Assembly (NCBI RefSeq): GCF_029541745.1
Contig: NZ_CP089746.1
Coordinates: forward strand, 7,945,559-8,009,558
Reading direction: 5' to 3'
Source of the DNA: Streptomyces sp. LX-29
GTDB lineage: Bacteria > Actinomycetota > Actinomycetes > Streptomycetales > Streptomycetaceae
Length of the DNA: 64,000 nucleotides
The first letter of the stretch is position 1. Each line of letters begins with the position of its first letter. The position numbers and the translations under genes were made by a program. Below, in pieces: positions 16,666 through 24,406 of this stretch. The notes under the pieces were generated by a model. That model was not told where the DNA came from. It did not search any database and worked only from the letters and a program-made list of their open reading frames with translations.

Positions 16666-17796
16666 TCACTCCGCGGTGGAGCGGCCGCTGCCCGCCAGCC
16701 CCGCGGCCCGTGTCGCGTGACCGTCGGTGATCTCATGTGCGCCGAGTCCGAAGGCCACCAGTCCGGCCGACACCTCGCGGATCACGTGCTCGGCCTCGCT
16801 GTACGGCGGCTGGAAGGAGGAGCCGCACTCGATGGTGAACCCGAACACCTTGGTGGCGCCGGGGTTGGCGATGTGTCGGCTGAACGCGTAGTCGTCGCTG
16901 GTGCCGGAGGTGGGGTAGAGGCCGTACGCCTGCTCCACGCCGTAGTCCACCGAGCGCACCGCGAACACCGCGTCGTTGATCCGCTTCCCCAGGCGGCCGA
17001 GGATGTCGAGGTTCTGCGCGGTGAGGTACTCGCCGATGCCGTCGTTCGGCCGGCCGCGGACCCCGTCGAGGGCCGGGTTGGTGAAGTTGTCGCCGGGCGT
17101 GGTGCTCTGGTTCTGGTCGTCACCCCATATGTGCAGGATGACCGGGACCGCGCTGTGGACGTCGATCAGCCACCGGATGCGCGGGAAGGCGTCGAGCGCC
17201 CAGCCGACGTTCTGCGTCTCGGGCTCCGAGCCGGCCGAAGGGCCCCGGTAGACCTGGGGATCGCAGGGGTCGGCCGAGGTCCGGACGCCCGAGTCGGCGG
17301 CGAACTTCGCCGAGTGGTCCCACAGGAAATCGAAGTTCCGGTTGAGGTCGACCCCCACGCAGGAGGGGGCCGTGTGCCCGGCGGGGGCGGGCCGGCGGTT
17401 CTTCCGCCACATCCCCACCGTGGTCTGGCTGTGCGCCCGGCCGTCGGGGTTGACGCAGGGGAAGAAGAACAGGTTGAGGGTGTCCAGCAACCCCTCGATC
17501 TGCCCCGCCGTGAACGACGACCCGCCGTAGGAGAGCCCCGTGCCGTTCGCCCGCGCTTCCAGCAGGTCGGCGGCGAGTGAGACCAGCGCGTCGGGCGGCA
17601 CCCATTCACGGGCGTGCACCCCACCGAGCACCAGCACGCCGTCCACCGCTTCGGCGGCGTGCGCTCCGACGCGCAGGAGCGAGGTCGTGCGTCCCTCATG
17701 CGTGGGGTACGGCGGGACGACGATCTCCGCCATCCCGGGGTAGGCGCCCTCCAGGCTGGTGAGGGCCGACTCGATCTCGGCCACGTTGAGATACAC
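16666..17796 (-). CDS. M14 zinc carboxypeptidase without signal peptide
   Basis: 376 aa, the size of an M14 catalytic domain. Zinc ligands His61 and Glu64 (VHAREW) and His214 (IDVHS), substrate residues in WRKNRR and VDLNRNFDF, and the catalytic Glu323 (FTIECGS) are all visible. It starts MYLNVAEIESALTSLE, so neither a signal peptide nor a long propeptide is present, unusual since characterised Streptomyces M14 enzymes are secreted. GTG at 17796 has AAAGGAG upstream, inside the end of the preceding gene 3 bp away. It is the last gene of an operon with a 110-aa protein and an S8 subtilase. Confidence 0.88.
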   Translation of the reverse strand: MYLNVAEIESALTSLEGAYPGMAEIVVPPYPTHEGRTTSLLRVGAHAAEAVDGVLVLGGVHAREWVPPDALVSLAADLLEARANGTGLSYGGSSFTAGQIEGLLDTLNLFFFPCVNPDGRAHSQTTVGMWRKNRRPAPAGHTAPSCVGVDLNRNFDFLWDHSAKFAADSGVRTSADPCDPQVYRGPSAGSEPETQNVGWALDAFPRIRWLIDVHSAVPVILHIWGDDQNQSTTPGDNFTNPALDGVRGRPNDGIGEYLTAQNLDILGRLGKRINDAVFAVRSVDYGVEQAYGLYPTSGTSDDYAFSRHIANPGATKVFGFTIECGSSFQPPYSEAEHVIREVSAGLVAFGLGAHEITDGHATRAAGLAGSGRSTAE

Positions 17797-17799
17797 CGC

Positions 17800-18132
17800 T
17801 CACTCCTTTCGTCCCAGGCCGTGCGGAACCGCCCCGCGGCTCGCGTAGCGGTCGCCGTGGCCGACCTCCCCCTTGCGGGCGGTCCAGTTCTCGGTGACGT
17901 TCTCCACCGGCATGATGGTCACGGCCGGCGCCGACCGGGCCGAGCGGGCCCGGTCGAGCTGACCCTGCTTCAGATAGAGGTCGATGCCGACGCCCTCTCC
18001 CGAGGGCCGGGCGACGGCCCGGCAGCCGACGTCGGGCCCCACCTCGTCGATGAACGCCCGGAGCTCCTCCGTGGTCCGGGCCACCACATGGCATCGCAGG
18101 ACCGGCTCCTCCGCCGGAGGTTCTTCGCTCAT
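17800..18132 (-). CDS. 110-aa protein between two peptidase genes, function unknown
   Basis: Acidic start (MSEEPPAEEP), a beta-alpha stretch LRCHVVARTTEELRAFI, then GIDLYLKQGQLDRAR, VTIMPVENVTENWTARKGEVG and GHGDRYA. I do not recognise a named domain. The GIDLYL...QLDR...VTI pattern recalls the small propeptide-like domains that precede some actinobacterial M14 peptidases, so it may be a separately made chaperone or inhibitor for a neighbouring peptidase (inference). The ATG at 18132 is preferred over 18138 because AGGG lies 8 nt upstream. It is 3 bp from the M14 gene. Confidence 0.7.
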   Translation of the reverse strand: MSEEPPAEEPVLRCHVVARTTEELRAFIDEVGPDVGCRAVARPSGEGVGIDLYLKQGQLDRARSARSAPAVTIMPVENVTENWTARKGEVGHGDRYASRGAVPHGLGRKE

Positions 18133-18212
18133 GGTCATGTCCCTGTGTGCATTCGTCGGCGAGCTCGACTACGGGGGCGCGCCCGCCACGCCGCGGCGGT
18201 GCGCGTCCCCCG

Positions 18213-19748
18213 TCACACGGCCGTGGCGGCGAGCAGCACGGCTTCGCCCGCGTTCACGCGGCCGAAGCCGTAGTCGTCGTTGTGCCCGGCCGGGTAGGCC
18301 ACCCCGCCGATCTGGTCGGCGGAGTCGCGCATGATCGCGCGCAGCTGGTCTCGGGTCAGCTCGGGATTGACCGACAGCGCCAGCGCCGCGCAGCCCGCCG
18401 CGCACGGCGCGGCGTAGCTGGTGCCCGTGTCGGCGGCGTAGGCGTCGCCCGACTCGGTGCTGAACACGCCGACCCCGGGGGCGATCAGTTCGACCTCCGG
18501 GCCTCGGGCGGCGTTGTCCTCGAGGTCCTTGCGGGTGGACCGCACCACGGCGATCACATCGGGATGCGAGACGACCTCGTCCTTCATGACGTCGACGTTC
18601 CTGCCGTTGCTCGCCGCCCAGAAGATCGCCAACCCCTTCCCCTGGCGGCCGCCCGCGGCGGCGCCCTCGAGGGCGAGCTCCAGCGTGCTGGTCAGGTCCC
18701 AGTCCGCGCCGTTCGGTCCCAGGCTGCAGACGAGGACGTCCGCCCCGTCCGCCGGGTCGGCCTCGGGGAGCTCCATCGCGGGGTTCGCCGCGTAGGCCAC
18801 CGCGCGGGCGAGCGTGGTCTGGGTGTCGACCTGGTCCTCCAGGCACGCCAGCAGCGTCAGCTCGCAGTCGGGGGCCGCGCCGACGCCGCCGAGTCCGTTG
18901 TCGCGCCGCGCCCCGACCATGCCGGCGCAGAAGGTGCCGTGGTCGCTGTCCGGCATGCCCGCGGTGCCCTGCCGGAAGGTCGCTCCCGCCACTCCGCTGC
19001 GGTAGAAGCCGGACATCGAACCCACTCCGGCGGCGAGGTCCTCGTGCCCGGTGTCGAAGCCGGTGTCGATGACCGCGACGCGGAGGCCGGCTCCGGAGGT
19101 GCGGTCCCAGGCCGGCTCGATGTTGACGTCCGCCCCGGCGGTGCCGCCCGCGGCTCCGGTGTTGTGCCACTGCCACTGCTCCGGGTACCGGGGGTCGGTC
19201 GGGGCCGACCGCGGCGGCACATGCTCCACGAAGGAGGGCTCGGCGAAGACGAAACTCCCGTTCTCGTGCAGGGCGGTCGACGCCGCGAGCGCGTCCTCGG
19301 CCGTCGTGGTGCGCACCTCGTAGAGGTTCTCCGCGAAACCGAGCTTGTTCACCACCCGGAGGCCGGCCGCCTCCAGCTCCCGCTCCGCCTCGGCCGGCGA
19401 GAGCGAGGGGACCAGTTGGACGTTCAACAGGTCGGTGGCGATGCCGACCCTGCCGTTGGGGCGCCGGATCACCTTACCGACCGCCGTCGCCCCGGGCAGG
19501 CCCTCGCCGGCGGCCAGCGTCTCGCGGGCGCGCGCACTGGGGGTGATGAACTGCCAGCGGGCCCGCGCGAAGGCCGCGGTGGTCTCCTCGTCGATGTGGG
19601 CCTCGCGCAGCGCTCCGCGGGCGCTCGTCCCCAGGTCCGCCCCGGGGGCGGCGGCTCCGCGGGCATCTCCGTCGACGCGGACCGCGATCACGTCGTCCAG
19701 TTGTTCCACCTCGACCAGACGGTCACGGTGGTAGTACCGGCGCATCAT
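18213..19748 (-). CDS. S8 family serine peptidase (subtilisin-like), no signal peptide
   Basis: 511 aa. The catalytic triad is Asp228 (VAVIDTGFD), His270 (SDHGTFCAG) and Ser444 (GTSYAAP), with the oxyanion Asn in AASNGRN. Residues ~1-190 form a prodomain-like region starting RRYYHRDRLVEVEQLDD and ending before PTDPRYPEQWQWHN, which opens the protease domain. There is no hydrophobic signal or twin-arginine motif, so it is cytosolic or leaves by another route. ATG at 19748 (or 19745) follows GAGGTG. It is the first gene of the peptidase operon; a pair of direct repeats lies just upstream. Confidence 0.88.
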   Translation of the reverse strand: MMRRYYHRDRLVEVEQLDDVIAVRVDGDARGAAAPGADLGTSARGALREAHIDEETTAAFARARWQFITPSARARETLAAGEGLPGATAVGKVIRRPNGRVGIATDLLNVQLVPSLSPAEAERELEAAGLRVVNKLGFAENLYEVRTTTAEDALAASTALHENGSFVFAEPSFVEHVPPRSAPTDPRYPEQWQWHNTGAAGGTAGADVNIEPAWDRTSGAGLRVAVIDTGFDTGHEDLAAGVGSMSGFYRSGVAGATFRQGTAGMPDSDHGTFCAGMVGARRDNGLGGVGAAPDCELTLLACLEDQVDTQTTLARAVAYAANPAMELPEADPADGADVLVCSLGPNGADWDLTSTLELALEGAAAGGRQGKGLAIFWAASNGRNVDVMKDEVVSHPDVIAVVRSTRKDLEDNAARGPEVELIAPGVGVFSTESGDAYAADTGTSYAAPCAAGCAALALSVNPELTRDQLRAIMRDSADQIGGVAYPAGHNDDYGFGRVNAGEAVLLAATAV

Positions 19749-19772
19749 GCCCACCTCACTGGTGCTTGGTAG

Positions 19773-19809
19773 TTGAAAATACGGCAAAGTGATTGAAAAA
19801 TACGGCAAA
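19773..19809 (-). promoter_or_regulatory. Two direct repeats upstream of the S8 peptidase operon
   Basis: TTGAAAATACGGCAAA (19773-19788) and TTGAAAAATACGGCAAA (19793-19809) are spaced 20 bp start to start, about two helical turns, 25 bp upstream of the S8 start. Very AT-rich for the genome. This is the layout of a two-site operator or activator binding site. Confidence 0.55.
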
Positions 19810-20411
19810 TTGGCCTAAATGCCTTCTCTTCCAATGTGCTCGCCGTCCAGGCCGGGGTCAACCCCGACCCCCGGGGTCGTACCCCGGACCCCGGCCCCGA
19901 CCGCCCGGGATGCCCTGGCTGTCGTCGGTCGCCGTCGACCGCCGGTCACGGCCGCGGCCAACCGCCGGTCACCGCGGCCGGGCCGCCTCGACCCGGTGCG
20001 GATGGACGAGGATGTCGTACGAGCGGGCCAGGGCGGTCACGGGGTCCTCGGGCGACAGCTCATCGAGGCGGGCCCTCGGTGGCGTCGTGGGCGGCCGGGG
20101 GTGACGCCGTCGCCCCGGGTCCGGCACGCCCGCCGTCTGCCGCGGTCATCGACAACTCCGGCCGGGAGCGGCTCACTTCCCGTCATCGCGGAGACCGTCG
20201 TGCCGTAACACCGGCGGCCGGGCGTCGGCTGTTACGGCGCCGTCGATAGCCGGGCCCCGCCGTTGGCGGACCTCGACGGTTCCGGTCGCGGCGTTTCCCC
20301 GTATCGCCGTCCACGCCCGCGGCCGACCCGGTTGATCGTCGGGGGTTTTCGGCCATGTCTGTCATGATTCGTCCCCTCGGCGTGATCTCATCTCCTCACG
20401 GAGGTGGCCAG
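19810..20411. other. Intergenic region between the peptidase operon and the DUF1259 gene
   Basis: About 600 bp. No open frame here has a plausible start or protein-like composition. It contains the perfect 9-bp inverted repeat GCCGTAACA / TGTTACGGC (20202-20210 and 20230-20238) and repeated CCGGTCAC-like strings around 19930-19980. It should hold the promoter of the rightward DUF1259 gene. Confidence 0.6.
20202..20238. promoter_or_regulatory. Inverted repeat GCCGTAACA-N19-TGTTACGGC
   Basis: Perfect 9-bp arms with a 19-bp GC-rich spacer, 174 bp upstream of the DUF1259 start. It may be a hairpin in the leader or an operator. Confidence 0.4.
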
Positions 20412-21443
20412 GTGAGCAGTGGAGACCGACAGCGGGACGCCGATGCCCGGAGGTTCGCTTCGCGGCGGTGGGTGGTGGCCGCCGCCCTGGCGCCGGTGGC
20501 GGCCGGGGCCGCGGCCGGGACGGCCCTGTCGTCCCGGGCGGACGCGGGCGATTCGGCTGGAGCGCGCCGTCGCAAGCTGATCGAGCCCGTGCCGACCACC
20601 GACGCCGACTGGAGGGGCGTCGCCGGCGCGTTGGGCCGGGTCGGCAACATGATGCGCGGCACCGTCTACCACACGGGCTTCCCCCGGCGGGACCTCAGCG
20701 TGGCCTCCCATGGCGTCCCCGTCGCGCCGGCGCTCGCCCTCGGAACCCATGTGGGCTTCGTGCGCTACGCCGACGGCCACACCCTGATGATGGGCGACGT
20801 GGTGGTCGAGGAGGGAGAGCTGCAAGAGGTGACCGCGGCCCTCCAGGAGCACGGGATCGAGCAGACCGCGATCCACAAGCACCTGCTCTCCCAGGCGCCC
20901 GACGTCTGGTGGACCCATGTCCACGCCCACGGCGGCGACCCGCTGGTCCTGGCCCGCGGGCTGCGCGCGGCCCTCGACCGCACCGCCACCCCGCCGCCGC
21001 TCCCCGGGGAGCCCTCGGCCCGCGTGGACCTGGACCGCGAGGGGATCGACGCGGCACTGGAGGCCAAGGGCTACGCCGAGGACGGCATCTACAAGTGCCT
21101 CTTCGTCCGGCGCGAGCAGATCACCGACAACGGCATGGTGCTGCCACCCGGGTTGGGCTCGACCACGGCCTTCAACTTCCAGCCCCTGGGCGGCGGCCGC
21201 GCCGCGCTCAACGGTGACTTCGCCATGGTCGCCAAGGAGGTCCAGAGCGTCCTCAAGGCCCTGACCCAGGGCGGCGTCAACGTCGTCGAACTCCACAACC
21301 ACGGACTGACGGACGAGCCGCGTCTGTTCTTCGTCCACATCTGGGCGGTGGACGACGCCGTCAGGCTGGCCCGGGTGCTGCGCGGCGCCGTGCGGCTCAC
21401 CAACGTCGTGCACGCCGGCGACCTCCCCGTCGCCGCCATGTGA
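20412..21443 (+). CDS. DUF1259 (LppY/LpqO-like) exported protein
   Basis: 343 aa. A twin-arginine-like signal (RRFASRRWVVAAALAPVAAGAAAG) is followed by two related halves, each with a beta-rich DUF1259 pattern: HVGFVRYADGHTLMMGDVVVEEGELQEV then TAIHKHLL and WWTHVHAHG in the first, and TTAFNFQPLG, NGDFAMVAKEV, VVELHNHGL, FFVHIWAVDD in the second. This matches the LppY/LpqO family of mycobacteria, whose function is not known; the repeated His pairs suggest metal binding. GTG at 20412 is chosen for a perfect GGAGG 7 nt upstream, which drops 19 poorly fitting residues. Confidence 0.8.
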   Translation: MSSGDRQRDADARRFASRRWVVAAALAPVAAGAAAGTALSSRADAGDSAGARRRKLIEPVPTTDADWRGVAGALGRVGNMMRGTVYHTGFPRRDLSVASHGVPVAPALALGTHVGFVRYADGHTLMMGDVVVEEGELQEVTAALQEHGIEQTAIHKHLLSQAPDVWWTHVHAHGGDPLVLARGLRAALDRTATPPPLPGEPSARVDLDREGIDAALEAKGYAEDGIYKCLFVRREQITDNGMVLPPGLGSTTAFNFQPLGGGRAALNGDFAMVAKEVQSVLKALTQGGVNVVELHNHGLTDEPRLFFVHIWAVDDAVRLARVLRGAVRLTNVVHAGDLPVAAM

Positions 21444-21476
21444 GCGGAGCCTTCGGGGCCTGGTGAGCGGGGCCCG

Positions 21477-22049
21477 TCAGGGGAGATGGGGGTGCGGGGT
21501 CTCCGGCCCGCTCCGGTCGTCGCAGACCAGCAGCAGTACGGCGGCGCGCTCGGCGCTCAGCGAGCGGACCTTGTGCGGGGCCGTGGCCCGGAAATAGACG
21601 GAGTCCCCCGGCCCGAGCTCGATCGAGCGTGAGGGGAAGAGCAGCTCGGCCCGGCCCTCGTGAACGAAGAGGAACTCCTCGCCGGGGTGGTCCCGGAACG
21701 GCACGGGGCCGGCGTCGTGCGGGGGCCGCAGCATGAACGGCGTCATGCGCTTGTTGCTGGCCTGGAGCGCGATGCCCTCGTAGTGGGAGCCGGCCTCCTG
21801 GTCGGGGGTGAGCGGCCGGCGTTCGTGCGCCCGGGTCACCGTGACGTCGGTGAGCTCCTCGGCGTCGGCGAACAGGGTGTCGAGGGGGACGTCCAGGGCG
21901 CGTGCCAGCGCGGCGCTGATGGCGATGGAGGGCGTGCTCTGGCCGCGCTCGACCTTGGACAGATAGCTCTTGGTCACTCCGGCGCGCTCCGCGAGGACTT
22001 CGAGGGTCATCAGCCGTTCCTTGCGCAGCTGTCGTACCCGATTGATCAC
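21477..22049 (-). CDS. XRE-family regulator with C-terminal cupin
   Basis: 190 aa. Residues 1-60 are an XRE helix-turn-helix (RVRQLRKERLMTLEVLAERAGVTKSYLSKVERG); residues 100-180 are a cupin_2 barrel (HPGEEFLFVHEGRAEL, LGPGDSVYFRATAPH). This architecture is typical of repressors that sense a small metabolite near the operon they control. It is divergent from the aldolase/lyase operon, with the inverted repeat at 22199-22234 in the shared region, so it most likely regulates that operon. GTG start, AAGGGA upstream. Confidence 0.88.
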   Translation of the reverse strand: MINRVRQLRKERLMTLEVLAERAGVTKSYLSKVERGQSTPSIAISAALARALDVPLDTLFADAEELTDVTVTRAHERRPLTPDQEAGSHYEGIALQASNKRMTPFMLRPPHDAGPVPFRDHPGEEFLFVHEGRAELLFPSRSIELGPGDSVYFRATAPHKVRSLSAERAAVLLLVCDDRSGPETPHPHLP

Positions 22050-22198
22050 CGCGTCGTCCCTTCGTGCCAGCCCGCTGCCCCGCCGCCCCGTCGGCGGTGA
22101 GCGGTCAGGCGTGCATCCTAACCGCCCTCTTCCGGTCGTTTCCGGGCCCGAACGTCGGGGGAGTGGTGACCGTTCACCCGAGGAGGCGACCTTCCTTC

Positions 22199-22234
22199 AG
22201 GAAACCTTGTGTCATATAGTGATGCAAGTTTCCT
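22199..22234. promoter_or_regulatory. Inverted repeat in the XRE/aldolase shared promoter
   Basis: AGGAAACCTTG (22199-22209) pairs with CAAGTTTCCT (22225-22234) except for one extra C; the 15-bp spacer contains TATAGT (22215-22220), a possible -10 for the aldolase operon. Good candidate for the XRE-cupin binding site. Confidence 0.5.
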
Positions 22235-22315
22235 GCCCGGTGGTGGCGCCGTGGAGCGTGCCGCCGGCCGACGGGGCCGCCGGAGGACCGGCGCCCGGAA
22301 GTGGAGGAGCAGACC

Positions 22316-23113
22316 ATGGCGACGACACTGCGAGAGGCGAAGGCCGCGCTCGTCGGCCGCGCCGAGCGACAGATGCGCGAGCACTTCGCCGACTCGACCC
22401 TGACCACCCGTCAGAAGCTGGCCCTGACCTGCCGCATCCTGTTCGACGGCGGTCATGACTCGGGGCTCGCCGGCCAGATCACCGGCCGCGGTACGGAGCG
22501 CGGAACGTACTACACCCAGCGGCTCGGCCTCGGCTTCGACGAGATCACCGAGGACAACCTGCTGCTGGTGGACGAGGACCTGAACGTCCTGGAGGGGAAG
22601 GGCATGCCCAACCCCGCCAACCGCTTCCACTCCTGGATCTACCGCGTGCGCGAGGACGTCGACTGCGTCGTGCACACCCACTCGCTGCACACGGCCGCCC
22701 TCGCCATGTTGGAGGTCCCGCTGGAGATCTCCCAGATGGACACCACGCCGCTGTACGACGACTGCGCCTTCCTGAAGGACTGGCCGGGCGTCCCCGTGGG
22801 CAACGAGGAAGGTGAGATCATCTCGGCGGCCCTCGGCGACAAGCGGGCCATCCTCCTCGCCCACCACGGCCAGCTCGTCGTCGGCCGCACCGTGGAAGAG
22901 GCGTGCAACCTGGCGATCCTCATCGAACGCGCCGCCCGGCTGCAACTCCTGGCCATGGCGGCGGGGACGATCCGACCCCTGCCGCCGGCGCTGGCGCGCG
23001 AGGCACACGACTGGACCTCCACCGACCGCCGGAACCAGGCGAACTTCGCCTACTACGCGCGCCGCGCCCTGCGCAACCACCCCGACTGCCTGACCGAAGG
23101 GACGGCCGTGTGA
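22316..23113 (+). CDS. Class II aldolase/adducin-family protein
   Basis: 265 aa. The metal-binding histidines are visible as H120-T-H122 (VHTHSLH) and the His pair 183/184 (AHHGQLV); the substrate loop reads DSGLAGQITGR and is followed by NPANRFHSWIY. Members cleave sugar phosphates or decarboxylate beta-keto acids; a few, such as the CloR/NovR oxygenases of aminocoumarin producers, share the fold, so the reaction is open. ATG at 22316 follows GGAGGA by 7 nt. Its TGA overlaps the start of the DapA-type lyase gene, implying a shared catabolic route. Confidence 0.82.
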   Translation: MATTLREAKAALVGRAERQMREHFADSTLTTRQKLALTCRILFDGGHDSGLAGQITGRGTERGTYYTQRLGLGFDEITEDNLLLVDEDLNVLEGKGMPNPANRFHSWIYRVREDVDCVVHTHSLHTAALAMLEVPLEISQMDTTPLYDDCAFLKDWPGVPVGNEEGEIISAALGDKRAILLAHHGQLVVGRTVEEACNLAILIERAARLQLLAMAAGTIRPLPPALAREAHDWTSTDRRNQANFAYYARRALRNHPDCLTEGTAV

Positions 23114-24027
23114 TGTCCGTGCCCCCGCTCGCAGGGATCATCTCCTACCCCGTCACCCCCTTCCGCCCCGACACCGGCGAACTCGACCTGCCGGCACTGC
23201 GCGGGCTCGTCGACCACCTCGTCGACGCGGGCAGCCATGCCGTCGCCCCCCTCGGCAGCACCGGCGAGAGCGCCTACCTTCGGGAGGGCGAGTGGGACGC
23301 GGTCTGCGAGACCACCCTCCAGGCCGTGGCCGGCCGGGTGCCGACGCTCGTCGGTGTCGCGCACTGGAGCACCGAGACCACCGTGCGCCGCGCCCGCGTC
23401 GCCGCCCGCAACGGTGCCAGCGCGCTCATGGTGCTGGCCCCGACCTACTGGAAGCTGACCGACGCCGAACTCGAACGGCACTTCGCGACGGTGGCTGCCG
23501 CCACCGACCTGCCGGTGATGCTCTACAACAACCCCGGCACCAGCGGCGTCGACCTGCTGCCGCACACCATCGTCGCGATCGCGGAGAAGATCCCCAATCT
23601 CACCATGGTGAAGGAGAGTTCCGGCGACGCCGCCCGCATCCGCGCCATCCGAGAGCTGTCCGGCGATGCCCTCTCCGTCTACAACGGCAGCAACACCCTC
23701 GCCCTCGACGCGTTCCGAGCCGGCGCCGTCGGCTGGTGCACCGCCGCACCCTGTCTGCTGCCCCGATGGTGTCTGGAGCTCCACGCCGCGGAGCGCGGAG
23801 GCGCGGCGGACCGGGCCGACGCCCTGTGGGTGGCCCAACTGCCCTTCCTGAGGTTCATCGTCCGTCACGGCCTGCCCCGGGCCGTCAAGGCGGGGCTCGA
23901 ACTCCAGGGCCGCCCCGCCGGTCCGCCGCGACCCCCGCTGCTGCCCCTCGAGTCGGGGGACCGGGAGCACCTCCGCGAGCTGCTGGAGCGGCTGGCCTCC
24001 CACCCGCTGTTGGAGAGCGCGGCCTGA
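23113..24027 (+). CDS. DapA/NanA-family lyase (dihydrodipicolinate synthase-like)
   Basis: 304 aa TIM-barrel class I aldolase. Visible are GSTGESAYL (pyruvate carboxylate loop), Tyr138 in YNNPGTSG and the Schiff-base Lys167 in VKESSGD. Lacking a lysine-pathway context and paired with a class II aldolase under an XRE-cupin regulator, it is more likely a catabolic 2-keto-acid aldolase or dehydratase than DapA itself. Starts by ATG at 23113, or GTG at 23110, overlapping the previous stop. Confidence 0.85.
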   Translation: MSVPPLAGIISYPVTPFRPDTGELDLPALRGLVDHLVDAGSHAVAPLGSTGESAYLREGEWDAVCETTLQAVAGRVPTLVGVAHWSTETTVRRARVAARNGASALMVLAPTYWKLTDAELERHFATVAAATDLPVMLYNNPGTSGVDLLPHTIVAIAEKIPNLTMVKESSGDAARIRAIRELSGDALSVYNGSNTLALDAFRAGAVGWCTAAPCLLPRWCLELHAAERGGAADRADALWVAQLPFLRFIVRHGLPRAVKAGLELQGRPAGPPRPPLLPLESGDREHLRELLERLASHPLLESAA

Positions 24028-24406
24028 GTCGAGCGTGGTAATCTCCCGCCGCGGGGCGGCTCCGCAATGTGCTTCCTTCTCACTTCTTCTCCTAAAAGAA
24101 TCCGAGCGCATTCACTTCCCGCCCCGCACCGTGTCGTCCTGACGCCCCGACGGGTGCACAGGCCCCCCCGACCATCACCGCGTGCGGCCGGACCCCGCCA
24201 CGAGTCCGTCTCCCCGCACGGACAAACGCGCGTGCGGCCGTCCGTTCGACTTGGTACCTTGCGCGTCGCGAGTGGTCGACCGTCGGCTCCCCTCCCACAT
24301 GAGGCGACCACCCCACCCTCGCCCCGCACCGCGCGGTTCGTACGGCCCGGAGCCGCCGACCTCGCGCCACCCCTCGGCGGACCGCCGGGACCAGGAAGGG
24401 AAGGCC
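24028..24406. other. Intergenic region upstream of the RING-domain gene
   Basis: About 380 bp. A GC hairpin (CCGCC-GCG-GGGCGG, about 24047-24060) just past the lyase stop may terminate that operon. A short AT-rich stretch (TTCTTCTCCTAAAAGAATCC, 24086-24105) is the only other feature; no gene seen. Confidence 0.5.

Noticed and set aside
23113..24027. Naming this gene dapA
   Set aside because: The active-site lysine and tyrosine only show the superfamily; the neighbours are a class II aldolase and an XRE-cupin regulator, not lysine genes.
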